Shown: positions 10,901-24,700 of the stretch, one piece after another
How positions within the stretch are numbered: the stretch's first letter is position 1
Layout: every line of letters begins with the position of its first letter
NCBI GenBank assembly: GCA_030789695.1
Contig: CM061142.1
Coordinates: 148,821,266-148,885,265 of the forward strand
Direction of reading: 5' to 3'
From: Scilla litardierei
Taxonomy: Eukaryota > Streptophyta > Magnoliopsida > Asparagales > Asparagaceae
DNA: 64,000 nt
Position numbers and translations under genes: made by a program
The notes under the pieces: generated by a model
What the model saw: the letters and a program-made list of their open reading frames with translations, nothing else
Told to the model about the DNA's origin: nothing
The model's database searches: none

Positions 10901-11468
10901 CAACAACAAAAGCCCACGCAAGGGGCAAGATCCCAGCCAAAAATAGCAACCCAACAGCCCACAGGCCCAAGAGGCCAAGGGGGCAAGGCCCCAGTCCAAA
11001 CCTAAGGGCACAGCCGCGAGAAGCGGCGTGGCGATGGCGAGAGTCATCGCCAAGCCCCCAAAAATTCACAAATCATGCTCAGAAAACCTCATTGCAAGGG
11101 AAACAAAATTTTAAAGCCAAAAACTTGAATTAAAGTAATACTAAACACCAAAGTCATCAGAAAAAAAACTTCAAGCCATGCTGCCTCGCTATCGAGCAGC
11201 TACGGCTGCTCATCTAGGGTGAAAACTGAGAAGATAAAAGGCCTCAACCCCAATTCCAAACTCAATACAAGCAGAAAACCAAAAATAGAAAACTTTGAAA
11301 GTGAAAAAGGATGAAAAAAAAATTCGCATGAAAACTCAACGACGGAGAGGTGAGATACATAGCACCTTCGTGGAGACAGGATAGGAGAGAGTGGTCCGTG
11401 GATTTGACGACATTCAGCGGCGTGGGCAAAGAAGTCGTCAGTGGAGTGAATGAGGCGAAAGTTGGTCT

Positions 11469-11480
11469 GGGGGGGGGGGG

Positions 11481-11514
<34 letters not shown>
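11469..11514 (+). repeat. Poly-G followed by GA microsatellite
   Basis: About 15 G residues run into about 16 GA units. Simple sequence inside the gypsy LTR. Confidence 0.85.
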
Positions 11515-11517
<3 letters not shown>

Positions 11518-11828
11518 TGTGGATTAAATTTTTGTGCGGGCCTTAACAGGAGGGAGGGGGGAGGGAGCGAGTTCACCCGAGAGGGGTGAGAGGGGTGTGT
11601 GGGCGGGAAATAAGGAAGGAGAAAATAGACTCGGGTTTAAGGGGTGAGGGATGGTGGGATCGGTCTGTTGGGCCGATGGAAACAAGGAGAAAATAAAAAG
11701 GGAAAAGGAAAGCAGGCCATTGGGCCTTGGGCTGCAACAAAGAAAGGAAATGATTAGAAATAATTGAAAGAATTAAAATAATTAGCTGTAAATTGCAAAA
11801 AATTAAAATTAAAATAACATGTGAAACA

Positions 11829-12247
11829 TCTAGGCCATTACTGTTATTATTGTTATTATAGTATGTATTTTGCTTGCTCAGTTTGTTTGTCGGCTTGATT
11901 TCCGTTGTTTAAACCACATTTTGACAAAATTCTCCCATAACATCCTACTTATTCCACTTAGAATACATTATTTGACGATCAATATTGTTCACGTTGATAT
12001 ACATGACTTAAAACATAGGTGCAAAAAAACTTGTGGTTCCATGTTACTTGCACATCTATCGAAATGTAGGAAATTTGACGGTTTCGACGTCACAAAACTT
12101 TATATCCAACTACCAGAGAGAACAAGAAAACCCATCAAGTTCAGTGGTTCTTGTTTTGAGGCTACAGGTCAACTTGAACAGTGTCAAATAGTGTCGGCAG
12201 TTTGTGGGCGGGTTTTTTTGTTGGTTTTTTTTTTTTTTTTTTTGGGT

Positions 12248-12287
<40 letters not shown>

Positions 12288-12617
12288 CGACCGGGTTGTA
12301 CTTTTTACGTAATATAGGGTACGATTCTCTCATATAACACCCTATTACCATATTCTCATATATTTTACTCTACCATGAAGTACTTAAAAGCTAAAAAGAA
12401 AGGGAAACAGATACAAAGCTATAATTCGAGCCTAAATCACAGATCTTATCTCCCAACCGGGACACTATTTTTGTATTTTTTGTATTTTTTTAAATCACTT
12501 TCAGTTTCAACAAAATCTTTGGTCAAAAAAAGTCGTTGATGCTCATTGCTCACAGAATTATACAAAGTATCATCAGATCAAGCTCGGGAAGAGAAAATCT
12601 GTGGACTCCGATTCACC
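11829..12617. other. 3' flank of the GrpE gene
   Basis: From 12617 down to about 12450 (minus strand) is the likely 3' untranslated region of the GrpE gene. The rest is AT-rich with no supported gene, plus the T/G homopolymer tract at 12224-12287. Confidence 0.5.
12224..12287 (+). repeat. Poly-T / 38-base poly-G homopolymer
   Basis: A run of T with a few G, then 38 uninterrupted G (12250-12287). Such a tract is rare in plant DNA and prone to length error; it may mark an assembly join or a consensus artefact. Confidence 0.8.
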
Positions 12618-12713
12618 TCATGCCTCGGGGCTTTTATCAGATTCATTGTTCAACGCTTCGGTGACGCCAACTTCTGCTGGACGAAGAACGCGATCGTAGA
12701 GCATGTAGCCAGG
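12618..12713 (-). CDS. MGE1: GrpE exon 6 (residues 276-306, stop)
   Basis: Follows the acceptor GATGCAG after an 87 bp intron. Encodes [18 protein letters not shown], the C-terminal GrpE signature, then a short acidic tail and TGA at 12620-12618. Confidence 0.92.
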   Translation of the reverse strand, partial: PGYMLYDRVLRPAEVGVTEALNNESDKSPEA

Positions 12714-15700
12714 CTGCATCAAACCACAGAAATGGGAGTGAAACTCGAAACAATGGAATCTGACTTAAGGCTCAAGAGTCGGATTTTCTACAATGCATAC
12801 CTTCAGGACAGCGGCAACAGCACCAGGGGGTTTGGAAGCATCAGGTACCTTGAACACCGCATGATGCCTGTTGGGATCAAAAGTCTCATTCGTAGAATCA
12901 AATTTCTCCACCCCAAACTTCCTAAACACCTGAAATGGAAAAAAAAACAGCTTATATAAGCTTATCAGCAGAGAGGGAAACATTTGCTCTAATCCAACAG
13001 TGATAAAATGCCAGAACACAATAGAACGTAAGCACCAGCAGAAAATCACTTGATGATCAGCACGAATCGATCTCTAAACTGCATATTTTGGGGGAAACGA
13101 GGGGGGGGAGTCATTGCAAATAAGATATTGGGGATGATCGGGAGACACTCTAATGCGGCAACTCCATAAAAGTTCAGTTAACCTAGAAGAGTCAACCAAA
13201 AGATATAAAAAAAACAAATTTGATTCAGAGGGCTGTAAATATGTTGGAATTGGATTGTTTCCTGTAAATTCTAAGCCCTAACCCAATAAAAAATGTAAGG
13301 ACTATAGCTTGGATCAAGATCACAACTTCCTTGCAATGTTTGAGTTGGTTTCAGACTTTTAGGCCCCATTTGGTAATGGAGGTTAGTCTTCAACTCTTCA
13401 TACCTCAAAAATGTACAGGTAATTCACCTCAGGTTACTTTTTTAAAGGTAGCGGTGTTTGGAGACCTTTTTTGGAGATTTAAGTACCTCCAAAAGTTTGG
13501 CCTAAAAGTGGCGGTACTAAAATCCACTCGGACCTGAGGCTCTCTCTACATCCATTTTTTGGTGGGTAGGGTCAACCTCCCGTTCAAGGATAGTTTCAGG
13601 TATCCAACTTGAGTTCCAAACAGGACCTTACTAGCTTTGGGTTATAACTACCACATTTAAGTAAGTCTCATCTTTTCATCATTATCACCAAGCTCCAAGT
13701 TTCATGACTTTACCCATGTTACTACACATGTAATTATAGTCAAATATAGCATTGTATTCATTCTTGCAGTAGTTCCAATTACTTTTTGGATGTGTTAGCT
13801 AGTTCAAATTTTATAGACGATCTTACCCTAATTCAATCCAATAACGATTTCGGTTTCACTGTTTAGATTCAACCAATAAATACCTACTACACAGTGGGAT
13901 TGGGTTTCCAAGGTTTAAGGTTACAAAATATATACGTAACACTTGTATCATGTAGGATTTTGTTAGAATTAGAATAGGAATGAGTGCCCACAATTATTCT
14001 ATATTGACAACATCACTAATTGGTAGTTGAATTCATATCTAAACCAGAAGCTTAAGCCAATAGGTAGACGTCAAGTTATTATTATTCTTAACAGATTTCA
14101 ATCTAGTCGATTCAATCCATCCAAAACCGACCGATACCACTAACACTAACAAATAAGTAATATAAGAGATCCATGGTTTGAATTGTAAAATTTTGAAATT
14201 CTATATAATTTCATTTAAGGAAAAAGGTTGAATTCTTCAACCATTTCACACCACTTCGACAGAGTTAGTGGCATTCCCGTTGTTCTAAAGAGTTTTCTGA
14301 AGTTTGAAGTGGGTTTGTGATTTTAGAGATAATGGGCTAACCCCTGTATTCTTTCATATTGTCCTGTTAAATTCTTAATCTTGCTGGAGCTTTGGAAGTT
14401 TGTCAGTTGTTGTATCTCTCAGTTGTTGTATCTCTCGATGTTATGGAGCTTTGGAAGTTTGTCAGTTGTTTTATATGGAAGTTTGTCAGTTGTTTTATAT
14501 GGAAGTTTGTGAGTTGTTTCATGTTGTCTTGTTAATTTCTTAATCTTGTTGGAGCTTTGGAAGTTTGTCAGCTGTTGTATCTCCCTTTGTTTTGTAGGAG
14601 AAAAATTCTATATTGCTTGGATTGTGAATGTAAGCCCGAATTGTAACCATATCAAATTAATTCTTGGTGTTTTCTTGTGATTGCTTGTTAACATATGGTA
14701 TTCCACAATTACGTATTGTTGCTCACATAAATCTTAGGCGAAGATCCTCTTTTATCCCTTCCCCTACGATAGTATAAGAGTAAGATGTACACAAGGCATT
14801 TGTAGAATTTCTTGAAAGAACATGGTCTCTTTAGTAAGTGTGAACCGTAGCATAACTGTACAGTTAGTCTTAATGGAACTAATTTATTGGGGACCATTTA
14901 GATGATTTCAAAGATGAAAAAGTGTGATCTTATTATAAAGACTTCTATTCAATTTTGGAAGGTGATGGTGCAACACCCAAAGGCATGGATAATTATGCGT
15001 ATAAAAGCTTGATTGTAAGGCAATAGGTTATATACGGTAATGGTTAGATTTTTGCATTTTCCACCATGTTTTATCCAAGAGTTCAGTGCATGCTTTATAG
15101 AAACAATTGAAGTGTATTTACAAAAGACGACGGGAAAATCAAAAAGTTTGTAAATATAAAACCAAAGGGTCTTTATATAACCAAGCATTTGAATGAGTTC
15201 TTAAGCGTTTGCATGTAGTTTTGGTTAGCAACTCTGTTCCTGATAGGGTTGTCACAATGAGCTTGATGACTAATAGCTTGTTTAATTAAGGGGTGAGAAG
15301 AAGAAAAACTCGGATTGTTGCCATTGAGGTAGTTAACTCAAAGTGATGGGAGGTCCAAGTTTTAATGAATGAGATGCCCACTCCAGGTTAATAAGCAACT
15401 ATGGGCTACGAAGTGATGTTACATGCTAACACGGCAAAAAGAATGAGCACATGAAGAAAAATTGTTTTACGTGGAAGAAAAAACAAAACAAAGGGGTAAG
15501 TGAATCGAATTTGAATTTTAAAGATAACACGACAACAACGCTTAAGAAAGATATGGTTCTCTACCTGTAGTGGATCAAGCCTTTTGTAGCAGTCAAAAAA
15601 CGGATTGAGCGATGGACACATGAACATCTTATTATGCTTCTTCAAAGAGGAATTTCTTTGCATCATACAAGCACAAGCCAGGTGCTACGGTGTTGTCAGG

Positions 15701-18700
15701 ATTTGTAACAAATATTACATATCATTAATGTTAGTGATGTTCATGTCAAGACTAATCTTGGTTACAAATTAATGCTCAAAGATGTCCGACATGTACCATA
15801 TCTTCACCTTAATTTTCCATCGGTTGATGACATGTTTTTAATGGTGGTGAATGGAAAGAATTGTAGCAACATGAGGCAATAATTGTACTCTATACAAAAT
15901 GCAACCGAGGCTACATTTATGTGCGTCGAAAACAATCAAGTACTCTAGATTTGTAGATGGCTAGGCCATGTGAGTAAGAAATGCTTACAAAGAGTAATTT
16001 CATTCTTAGCATGCACATATTGATATTTGTGCTCATTGCTTATAAGCAATATAAAGTTTTCTTCGGATAAAAAGCTTCACAAAGTCGGATATTTAAGATT
16101 TGGTTCATTTCAATGTATGTGGTCCCACAAGGGACAAAACAATTGGTGATGCTTTTGTATTTTGTTACTTCTCTATATGATCACAATAAAAATTTAAGCA
16201 TGTGCTTTAAAGAGCAAAGACAAGTCTTGAAAGCATCCAAGCAAGTTATGCCTTAGTTGAGAGGCAATTTGAAAAATCACTAAAGTGCATTTGGTCGTAT
16301 AGTGATGGTGAATACATAAGACCATGTAATATAGATTGTAAGATGCATAGTGTTTAGCACGAAAGAACTGTTCCAAAACCTCTCAAGCCGAATGGTGTTG
16401 CCAAGAGGATGAAGCGGACAATTGCTGAGATGATCAGTATGTATCTTTTAGAACACCAAGTTTACTAACCCTTTTGGTGGAAGACAATGATGATGCTGGT
16501 GGTATTAATCAATGTCTCTTGCGACTACCATGGGCAGTGATATTTCAAAAATTCCGTAGAGTCAAAATGTTTAGTACAAGCACTTGAAGATGTGCAGGTG
16601 TTGCGTGCTTAGTCATGTTCCGAAAGAAAAAAGTTCAACCATGATAGCAAGATAATCAATGCATCTCTTTAGATATTAACATGATAAGTTTGAATATGCT
16701 ATAGGATCCAAAAAATGATGTGATTCAGAGTAGGAATGTGATCTTTATTGATCATCAGTAGAATATTTCAAAGATGATTATGTAGCTCAATCTGCCCGAA
16801 AGGTCCTGATGCTTTGGATCTACTACTCCGATGATACATGATGACATAAGATATGTTTAAAAAGATAAGATGATGGCAATGCTAGTGTTGGGACCTTATA
16901 CCTATAATATTTTTGAGATAAACTGGGGGAAGCAAACCACTAATGAGCCATATGATACATTGAAGGTATACTAAAGAGAGGCAAATTTCATGGATATATT
17001 CTAATAATAAATATATTTTATATTTTACTAAGCAATAGAGGTAACCAGAATATTAAGGTTAAGATAATGGTCGTGACCAAGAAAAGTGAGTGATTGAAAG
17101 CAATGCAAGAGGAAATTGATACCTTGCGTACGAACCACACGTACAAGTGAAGTTACCAGATGGCAAGAAAGATTTGAAAACGTAGGTATTTCGGCATGAG
17201 AATGGTTAACGTCCAAGATACAAATCAAGATTAGTAGTTAAGAGTCTTGACCAAAAGGAATTGACTTTGATGAAATTTTCTCACTAGTAATGAAGATGTC
17301 ATCTATTCGGATTGTGTTATGCATAACCGCTACTATGAACATAAAATAGAACTAAATACAAAGGCTGCATTCCTATATGATGATTTGGAGAATGTCTATA
17401 TGGAGCAAGGATTTGAATTTAAAGGTGAAGGATTTGAATTTAAAGGTGAAGAGCATTTAGCATGTAAATTGAAGAGAAGTCTATGCCTCAAACAAACTAC
17501 TCATACAAAAAGTTGATTCATTCATGGTGAATCAAATCATAAAAATAGTTTCAAACCGGTGAGTCTTCAAGAAGAGATTTGGTGACTATCTTACTTTATG
17601 TTAATGATATGTTGATATGTGGACACAATAAAACCATATTTGACCAGTCAAAGAACAAATTGATTAAAAAAATTGCAGTAAAATAATTGGGATCATTAAG
17701 GAAAAAATTTAATGAAAATCTCTCGTGATAGAAAAGCAAAGAAGCTATAGTTATCACAAAAGATGCATATTTGTAAAGGTGTGCCACTTGCATGTCACTT
17801 TGAATTGAGCTCAAAGTAACAACTTGCAACCATTAAAAAAGAAAGAAACTTGAAGAAAAATCTATCATTGGTTCTTTGATGTATGCTATGTTGTGTAAGA
17901 CACATCACATTGTTAGGTATTGGCTTTTTAGACCAATATAGTTTTGATGATGATCACAACATTATGTTATTGCTAATGACTCTCAATGTTTTAGTCTCAT
18001 GTTGAACAGAAGAATAGAATTTTGAAGACTAAAAGCTTGTTGCAAGGATGTACATCAGATGAGTATTACCATAGCTTGAAGCTTAATGAAAAGAAGCTCG
18101 TTAAGAGGTGCCAAACCTTGGAAGATGATAGGGAGCACCAATGCTACTCAAACTTATGCTACTCAAACTTGAAGAGTAGTGCACTTAGAAGTAATTGAAA
18201 GTAATCCATGTAATATTTTCATTCATTTCTTTTACTTCTTTGTGTGAGTTAGGTTGCCTTGATTAGATGGTCATACTCAATCATGCATATGCATTAACCA
18301 TCTTAATGAACCTTAGGATCATCATATAATCCAATCCAAAGGTTCCCTATGCCAAGAACGCAATTGGAGTTTTTAGCCTTCAAACAGACGCCTGCTGAAG
18401 GCATGACAGGCAACTGGTGATCACCAGGTGCCTGGGATCCTTCTACAGGAGGCTGCTATGCACTAGCTCAAGTAAAATTTCTTGACTCCATACTTGAGAT
18501 TTTGGTACATAAGACTGAAGTACAAAAGACAAATGCACGTCATCAAACAGGCGCTTGAACTTTGTTCAACAATCGCCTGGTGAACCAAAAAGTGTAACTT
18601 GGTATTTTGAGCTCCAATCCATATTGTGTGACAGCCGACTGAAGTACAATTGTCAGGCGCATGTCAACCATCAGGTGTCTGAACTTTGTTCTTCAGTCGC

Positions 18701-21700
18701 CTATGTACACAAGTGTGTAAGTTGTCTTTTTTCCGGCTCAAATCCATCCTATGTAGCAGTCGCCTGCTGAAGCCTTTACAGACACCTGCACAGTGATACA
18801 TGCGTCTATGTAGTCTTCTACAGTCGCATGTCCTGGCTCAGAATATAGCCGTTGGAATTTTCTAGCCGTTACACCAGTCACCTGATATGATATCTATTCA
18901 TCAATCGCCTGTTCAAGCTCCTTTCAGCCAAAAACTAGCCGTTGCATATATGTTTGTTTTGGTTTTTTGCTTGGGTTTTAGGTGTTTTCTTGCCTTCCTA
19001 TATATCGGAGATGGCTTAGTTCTATTAGAACTCTTGAATATGAATATGCTTGATCATTATTGAATAGCATAGAGAATCAGAATCATAAATCCACTCTTAT
19101 TTCTCTCATTTCCCTTCTTTGAGCATTAATCCTCTTCATGCATTGAAGCTAGCTCATAGGGAAATCTTCCAACTGCAACAAAACTCATCTCAACACTTAG
19201 AGATACTCTTCCATGCATTGCATACATCATTGAGTAAGTTCATCTCATCAAGGCATAGGTAAGAGTCTATTTATTTCATCTTTTGTGTGAAATCTCAACT
19301 CTCTTTGTGAGAGTTAGCTTCTCCCTTTGTGGGAGTTTCCGTCCTTGTGTATGACTAACCCTTGTGTAGGGTATGGTGTGTCCTTGTGTAGGACAAATCC
19401 CTTGTGTATGGTATCCCTTGTGTAGGGATTGTACTCACTACCTTGTGTAAGATAATAATGGATATTGGTGTGGCTGGATGTACCTAAGTTGGAAAACCCG
19501 GGTAAAATCCTTAGTGTTTGGGTTTGCTTAATTGTGCAGAATAATCTCCTCTTGCACTTATAATTCTACATTTGCAAGTTTATTTTTTTAATTACACAAT
19601 TATTGCCATTACACTATTCACTCCCCATCCCCTCAAGTGTGTGAGTTGTTTAGTATTGCAAAGTAGACAGTCCTTACAATTGGTATAAGAGCAAGATTGA
19701 AGCATTCAAACAACAATGGCATTCAACGCTTCATCAACGTCTCAAGAAGAATGTCTATCAACCGTTCGGCCCCCGCACTTCAATGGAACGAACTATCCAA
19801 GTTGGAAGATCAATATGATGATCTACTTGGAGGGTCAAGAACTATGAGACGTCACGGAGTCTCTGTTTGTGAAGCATACTACACCTTCGGCTACAAGGAC
19901 AAAGGCGGAAAAAGATTTGATTAAAATCAATGCGGTGGCAATGAACGCATTCCATTGTGCCATCATCCACAATGAGTTCAACCGCATCTCCGTGTGCAAA
20001 TCAGCCAACAAGATTTGTCATACCTTATAGATTACTCACGAATGGACTTCAAAAGTAAAGTAATCTAAACAAAGCGTGTTTAAATCTAAATATGAATTGT
20101 TTAAGATGCAGGAAGGAAAGAGCTCTCGGAAATGTTCACAAGGTTTACGGATATCATGAATGCTTTGGAAGGACTTGAAAAGGTGATTTCTCAATAGGAT
20201 CGAGTGGAGAAGATCCTTGACTCTCTTACGCCTTAATGTGAGTCAAACGCCAATGGTATTGTAGAGTCAAACCACATGTCCAAATACACCGTTGAGTAGT
20301 GCATTAGGAATCTCATGGCGTATGAAGTAAAGCATCAACATATGAAGGAGATTCAACCATCCAAGCCGGAGAAGCCAAAGGGGATTGCATTCCATACCGC
20401 GAAGGAGCCAATCAAATGGAGAAAGAAATTCCATCAAAAAGCCTCTAGTGAAGAAGATGACAAGGAGGAAGCCCACGTGTGCTTCACAGCATTCAATGAT
20501 CTTTCTCAAACTCAAGTGATGAAGAGGTGGAGGCTTGGCTCAACCCTGATGAAGAAGTATGCTTCAGGGCAAATGGGGGAGATTCATCATCTAGCTCTAG
20601 CAGGAGGAATGCAAAAATGAGGATGATGAAGACGAGGAGGAGCCAAGCTATCATATGAGGAGCTTGAACATCGCAATGAAATGCTCTCCAAAGGGGTAAG
20701 TATATTCATTAAAGCTTACTCTAAATTAAAAGCAAAATTTGTTGATACTAAGAGTAGGTTGAATGAATTAGAATCTACTAGTGTAAATAATAATGTTTTG
20801 CATATTTGTGACACTAGTGTGAGAGACACTTTTCTCTCAAGTTAAGAATTTGAGCATTTCAAATGAAAAATTAGTAGCTCAAAATCTTAGCTTAGAATCT
20901 CGCATTCAACAACTAACATTGAAATGCGAAAAGGAATCCCAAAAGCTTGTTAGCATTGAGCATTCTAGGGCTTCACTCCACGATTTGTTGGAAAAACAAC
21001 ATCCGGCAAATCATAGAAGAGGTTTGGGTTATATTCCAAATGTGGTAACCAACCACGCCTCTAATTCTTCTTCTGGTGCAAAATCAAGACATATTGCTAA
21101 AGCACCTAAGAAGAATCAACATGCTTTCTTGTATAACAATAACCCCAACAAGAAGCATGTAAATCACAAGGTGATGAGGGAGAATGAAAATTCTTCATTT
21201 TTTGCTAAGAAGCAAGCCCCTCACTTTATGCATCCCAAGAAACAGTCTTCTACACATATGCATGCCACATCCATCCCTCTTGCAAAGACGAAACCATTGC
21301 CAAGGAAATCCTAAAGTCTTTGGATTACTACTTGGGTTTTCTTGTAATAACAATAACTCCAACAAGAAGCATGTAAATCACAAGGTGATGAGGGAGAATG
21401 AAAATTCTTCATTTTTTGCTAAGAAGCAAGCCCCACTTTATGCATCCCAAGAAACAGTCTTCTACACATATGCATGCCACATCCATCCCTCTTGCAAAGA
21501 CGAAATCATTGCCAAGAAAATCCTAAAGTCTTTGGATTACTACTTGGGTTAGTGTGCAAGAGAGGAATAGATATATCAACTCTTTAGTTATGGATGTGAT
21601 CACCTCATGTAATTATATTAGGAAATCAAACTCTTCTTGGGTTTGGTTCCCTAATGTATAGATCTCTCACACATCCATATTGCATAGGTATTTTGCTTAA

Positions 21701-24700
21701 ATGTTTATTCTTAGCATACCCGTTGATTGTGTGTGATTTTTCATGATTTTGAAAATATTTTCAAACTATTTTTCATGAAAATGGGACTTAGTGGATTTCA
21801 TTGTCATACATGCATTTATTAATCTATGTGTATGACAATGGGGATTTAGTATGTTATGTATGTTTAAAATTATTTTAAAACATATTTTAACTCTCATTTT
21901 GGGTTTATTTTGAGATCATCTACATTTATTATTGTGGTCTCAAACTTAACCCATTAATGTTGCCAACTTTGTTCATGCTATATTTTCTCTTGGCAATGTC
22001 TTTGTATCAATGATGCTTGAATTTTCTATATCAATGCATTGATACAATCTTGGCCCATGGCTTCAATTAATTTTGATTAGATCATAGAAGTCAACGTTTT
22101 GACCCTTTCTATGATCTAGGGGGAGCATAGGATAGTGATCGATACCCACTTAAGATTTCATATTAGGTATCAAACTTCTCTTATCTCCTGGATTTTGTCA
22201 CATTTTTAAAGAGAATCAATGACAAGAGTTATTTCTTGTATGTTGTGTCCACCTTTTTGACAATGACAAGGGAGGAGAGATATGGATTATGTAAATCATA
22301 TATGGGGAGAGAGATATGAGAGATATGATTTATGTAATTTTTGCATATTATATGTCACAATTAATTTGAAGTCTTATTGAATTAATTAGAAGTCTTATTG
22401 GTTTATTTAATATCAATTGGTGCATATAAGTATGGGGAGCTCATTGGCATTGTACTTTATTTATTTATCTTTTACATAATGTGTGTCGTCATCAAAAGGG
22501 GGGAGAATGTTAGGTATTGGCTTTACAGACCAATATAGTTTTGATGATGATCACAACATTATGTTGCTGATGTCTCTCAATATTTTAGTCTCATGTTTAA
22601 CAATTGAAGAATAGCATTTTGGAGACTAAAAGCTTGGTGCAAGGATGGACATCAAGATGAGTATTGCCTAGCTTGGAGCTTAATGAAAGGAAGCTCCTCA
22701 AGAGATGCCAATGCTTGGAAGATGATGGTGAGCATCAAGGCTACTCAAGCTTGAAGAGTAATGCACTTAGAAGTAATTGAATGTAATCCATGTAATATTT
22801 TCATTCATGTCTCTTACTTCTTTATGTGAGTTAGGTTGCCTGGATTAGATGGTCATACTCAATCATGCATATGTATTAACCATCTTAGTGAACCTTAGGA
22901 TCATCATAGAATCCAATCCAATAGGTTCCATATGCCAATAACTCAATTGGAGTTTTTGGCCATCCAACAGGCGCCTGCTGAAGGCATGACAGGCGACTGG
23001 TGATCACCAGGCGTATGTCCATCCTTCTACAGGCGGCTGTATGTTAGTATGACAATGGGGGAGTTACTATGTTATGTATGTTTAAAATTATTTTAAAACA
23101 TATTTTAACTCTCATTTTAGGTTATTTTTGAGATCATTATCTACAATTGTTATTGTAGTCTCAAACTCAACCCATTGATATTGCCAACTTTGTTCATGCT
23201 ATATTTTCTTTTGGCAATGTCTTTGTATCAATTATGCTTGAATTTTCTATATCAATGCAGTGATACAATCTTGGCTCATGGCTCCAATTAATTTTGATTA
23301 GATCATGCTATATTTTCTTTTGGCAATGTCTTTGTATCAATGATGCTTGAATTTTCTATATCAATGCAGTGATACAATCTTGGCCCATGGCTCCAATTAA
23401 TTTTGATTAGATCATAGAAGTCAACGTTTTGACCCTTTCTATGATCTAGGGAGAGCATAGGATAGTGATCGATACCCACTTAAGATTTCATATTAGGTAT
23501 CAAACTTCTCTTATCTCCTGGATTTTGTCACATTTTTAAAGAGAATCAATGACAATAGTTATTTCCTGTATGTTGTGTCCACCTTTTTGACAATGACAAG
23601 GGAGGAGAGATATGGATTATGTAAATCATATATGGGGAGAGAGATACGAGAGATATGATTTATGTAATTTTTGCATATTATATGTCACAATTGATTTGAA
23701 GTCTTATTGGTTTATTTAATTTCAATTGGTGCATATAAGTAGGCGTGCTCATTGGCATTGTACTTTATTTATTTATCTTTTACATAATGTGCGTCGTCAT
23801 CAAAAGGGGGAAGAATGTTAGGTATTGGCTTTATAGACCAATATAGTTTTAATGATGATCACAACATTATGTTGCTGATGTCTCTCAATATTTTAGTCTC
23901 ATGTTTAACAATTGAAGAATAACATTTTAGAGACTAAAAGCTTGGTGCAAGGATGGACATCAAGATGAGTATTGTCATAGCTTGGAGCTTAATGAAAGGA
24001 AGCTCCTCAAGAGATGTCAAAGCTTGGAAGATGATGGGGAGCATCAAGGCTACTCAAGCTTGAAGAGTAGTGCACTTAGAAGTAATTGAATGTAATCCAA
24101 GTAATATTTTCATTCATGTCTTACTTCTTTATGTGAGTTAGGTTGACTAGATTAGATGGTCATACTCAATCATGCATATGCATTAACCATCTTAGTGAAC
24201 CTTAGGATCATCATAGAATCCAATCCAATAGGTTCCCCATGCCAAGAACTCAATTGGAGTTTTTGGCCTTCCAACAGGCGCCGACTGAAGGCATGACAGG
24301 TGACTGGTGATCACCGGGCGCTTGGCCATCCTTCTACAGGCGGCTGTTATGCACTAGCTCAAGTCAATTTCTTGACTCCATACTTGAGCTTTTGGTACAG
24401 ACAGGCGACTGAAGTACAAAAGACATATGTATGTCATCAAACAGGCGCCTGAACTTTGTTCAATAGTCGCCTCCGGATGAACCAAAGTGCATTACTTGGT
24501 ATTTTAAGCTCCAATCCATCTTATGTGACAGTCGACTGAAGTACAATTGTCAGGCGTCTGTCAGCCATCAGGTGCCTGAACTTTATTCTTCAGTCGCCAA
24601 TGGACACAAGTGTGTAAGTTGTCTTTTTTCCCGCTCAAATCCATCCAGTGTGGCAGTCGCTTGCTGAAGCCTTTACAAGTGCATGCACAGTGGTACAGGC

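Larger units (their letters stand above)
8147..11828 (-). mobile_element. Ty3/gypsy remnant, minus strand (gag plus 5' LTR)
   Basis: On the minus strand the order is LTR (11828 to about 9179), short leader, gag from 8982 down to 8147, where LTR-X interrupts it. The remainder would lie left of the window. The long LTR and gag type suggest a Tekay/Del-like chromovirus, but no pol is visible to settle this. Confidence 0.55.
9179..11828 (-). repeat. Probable gypsy LTR, minus strand (~2.65 kb)
   Basis: The boundaries come from terminal inverted sequences: on the minus strand it starts TGTTTCACATG (11828) and ends CATGTGAAAACCA (9179). The interior holds no credible gene; it has A/C-rich repeats, a GA microsatellite and a C/T-rich leader-like stretch. 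I could not find a clean primer binding site next to 9179, so the inner border is uncertain. Confidence 0.4.

Noticed and set aside
12765..13049. 94-codon frame on the minus strand
   Set aside because: It contains exon 5 of GrpE but extends into introns on both sides; splice sites fix the exon at 12929-12801.
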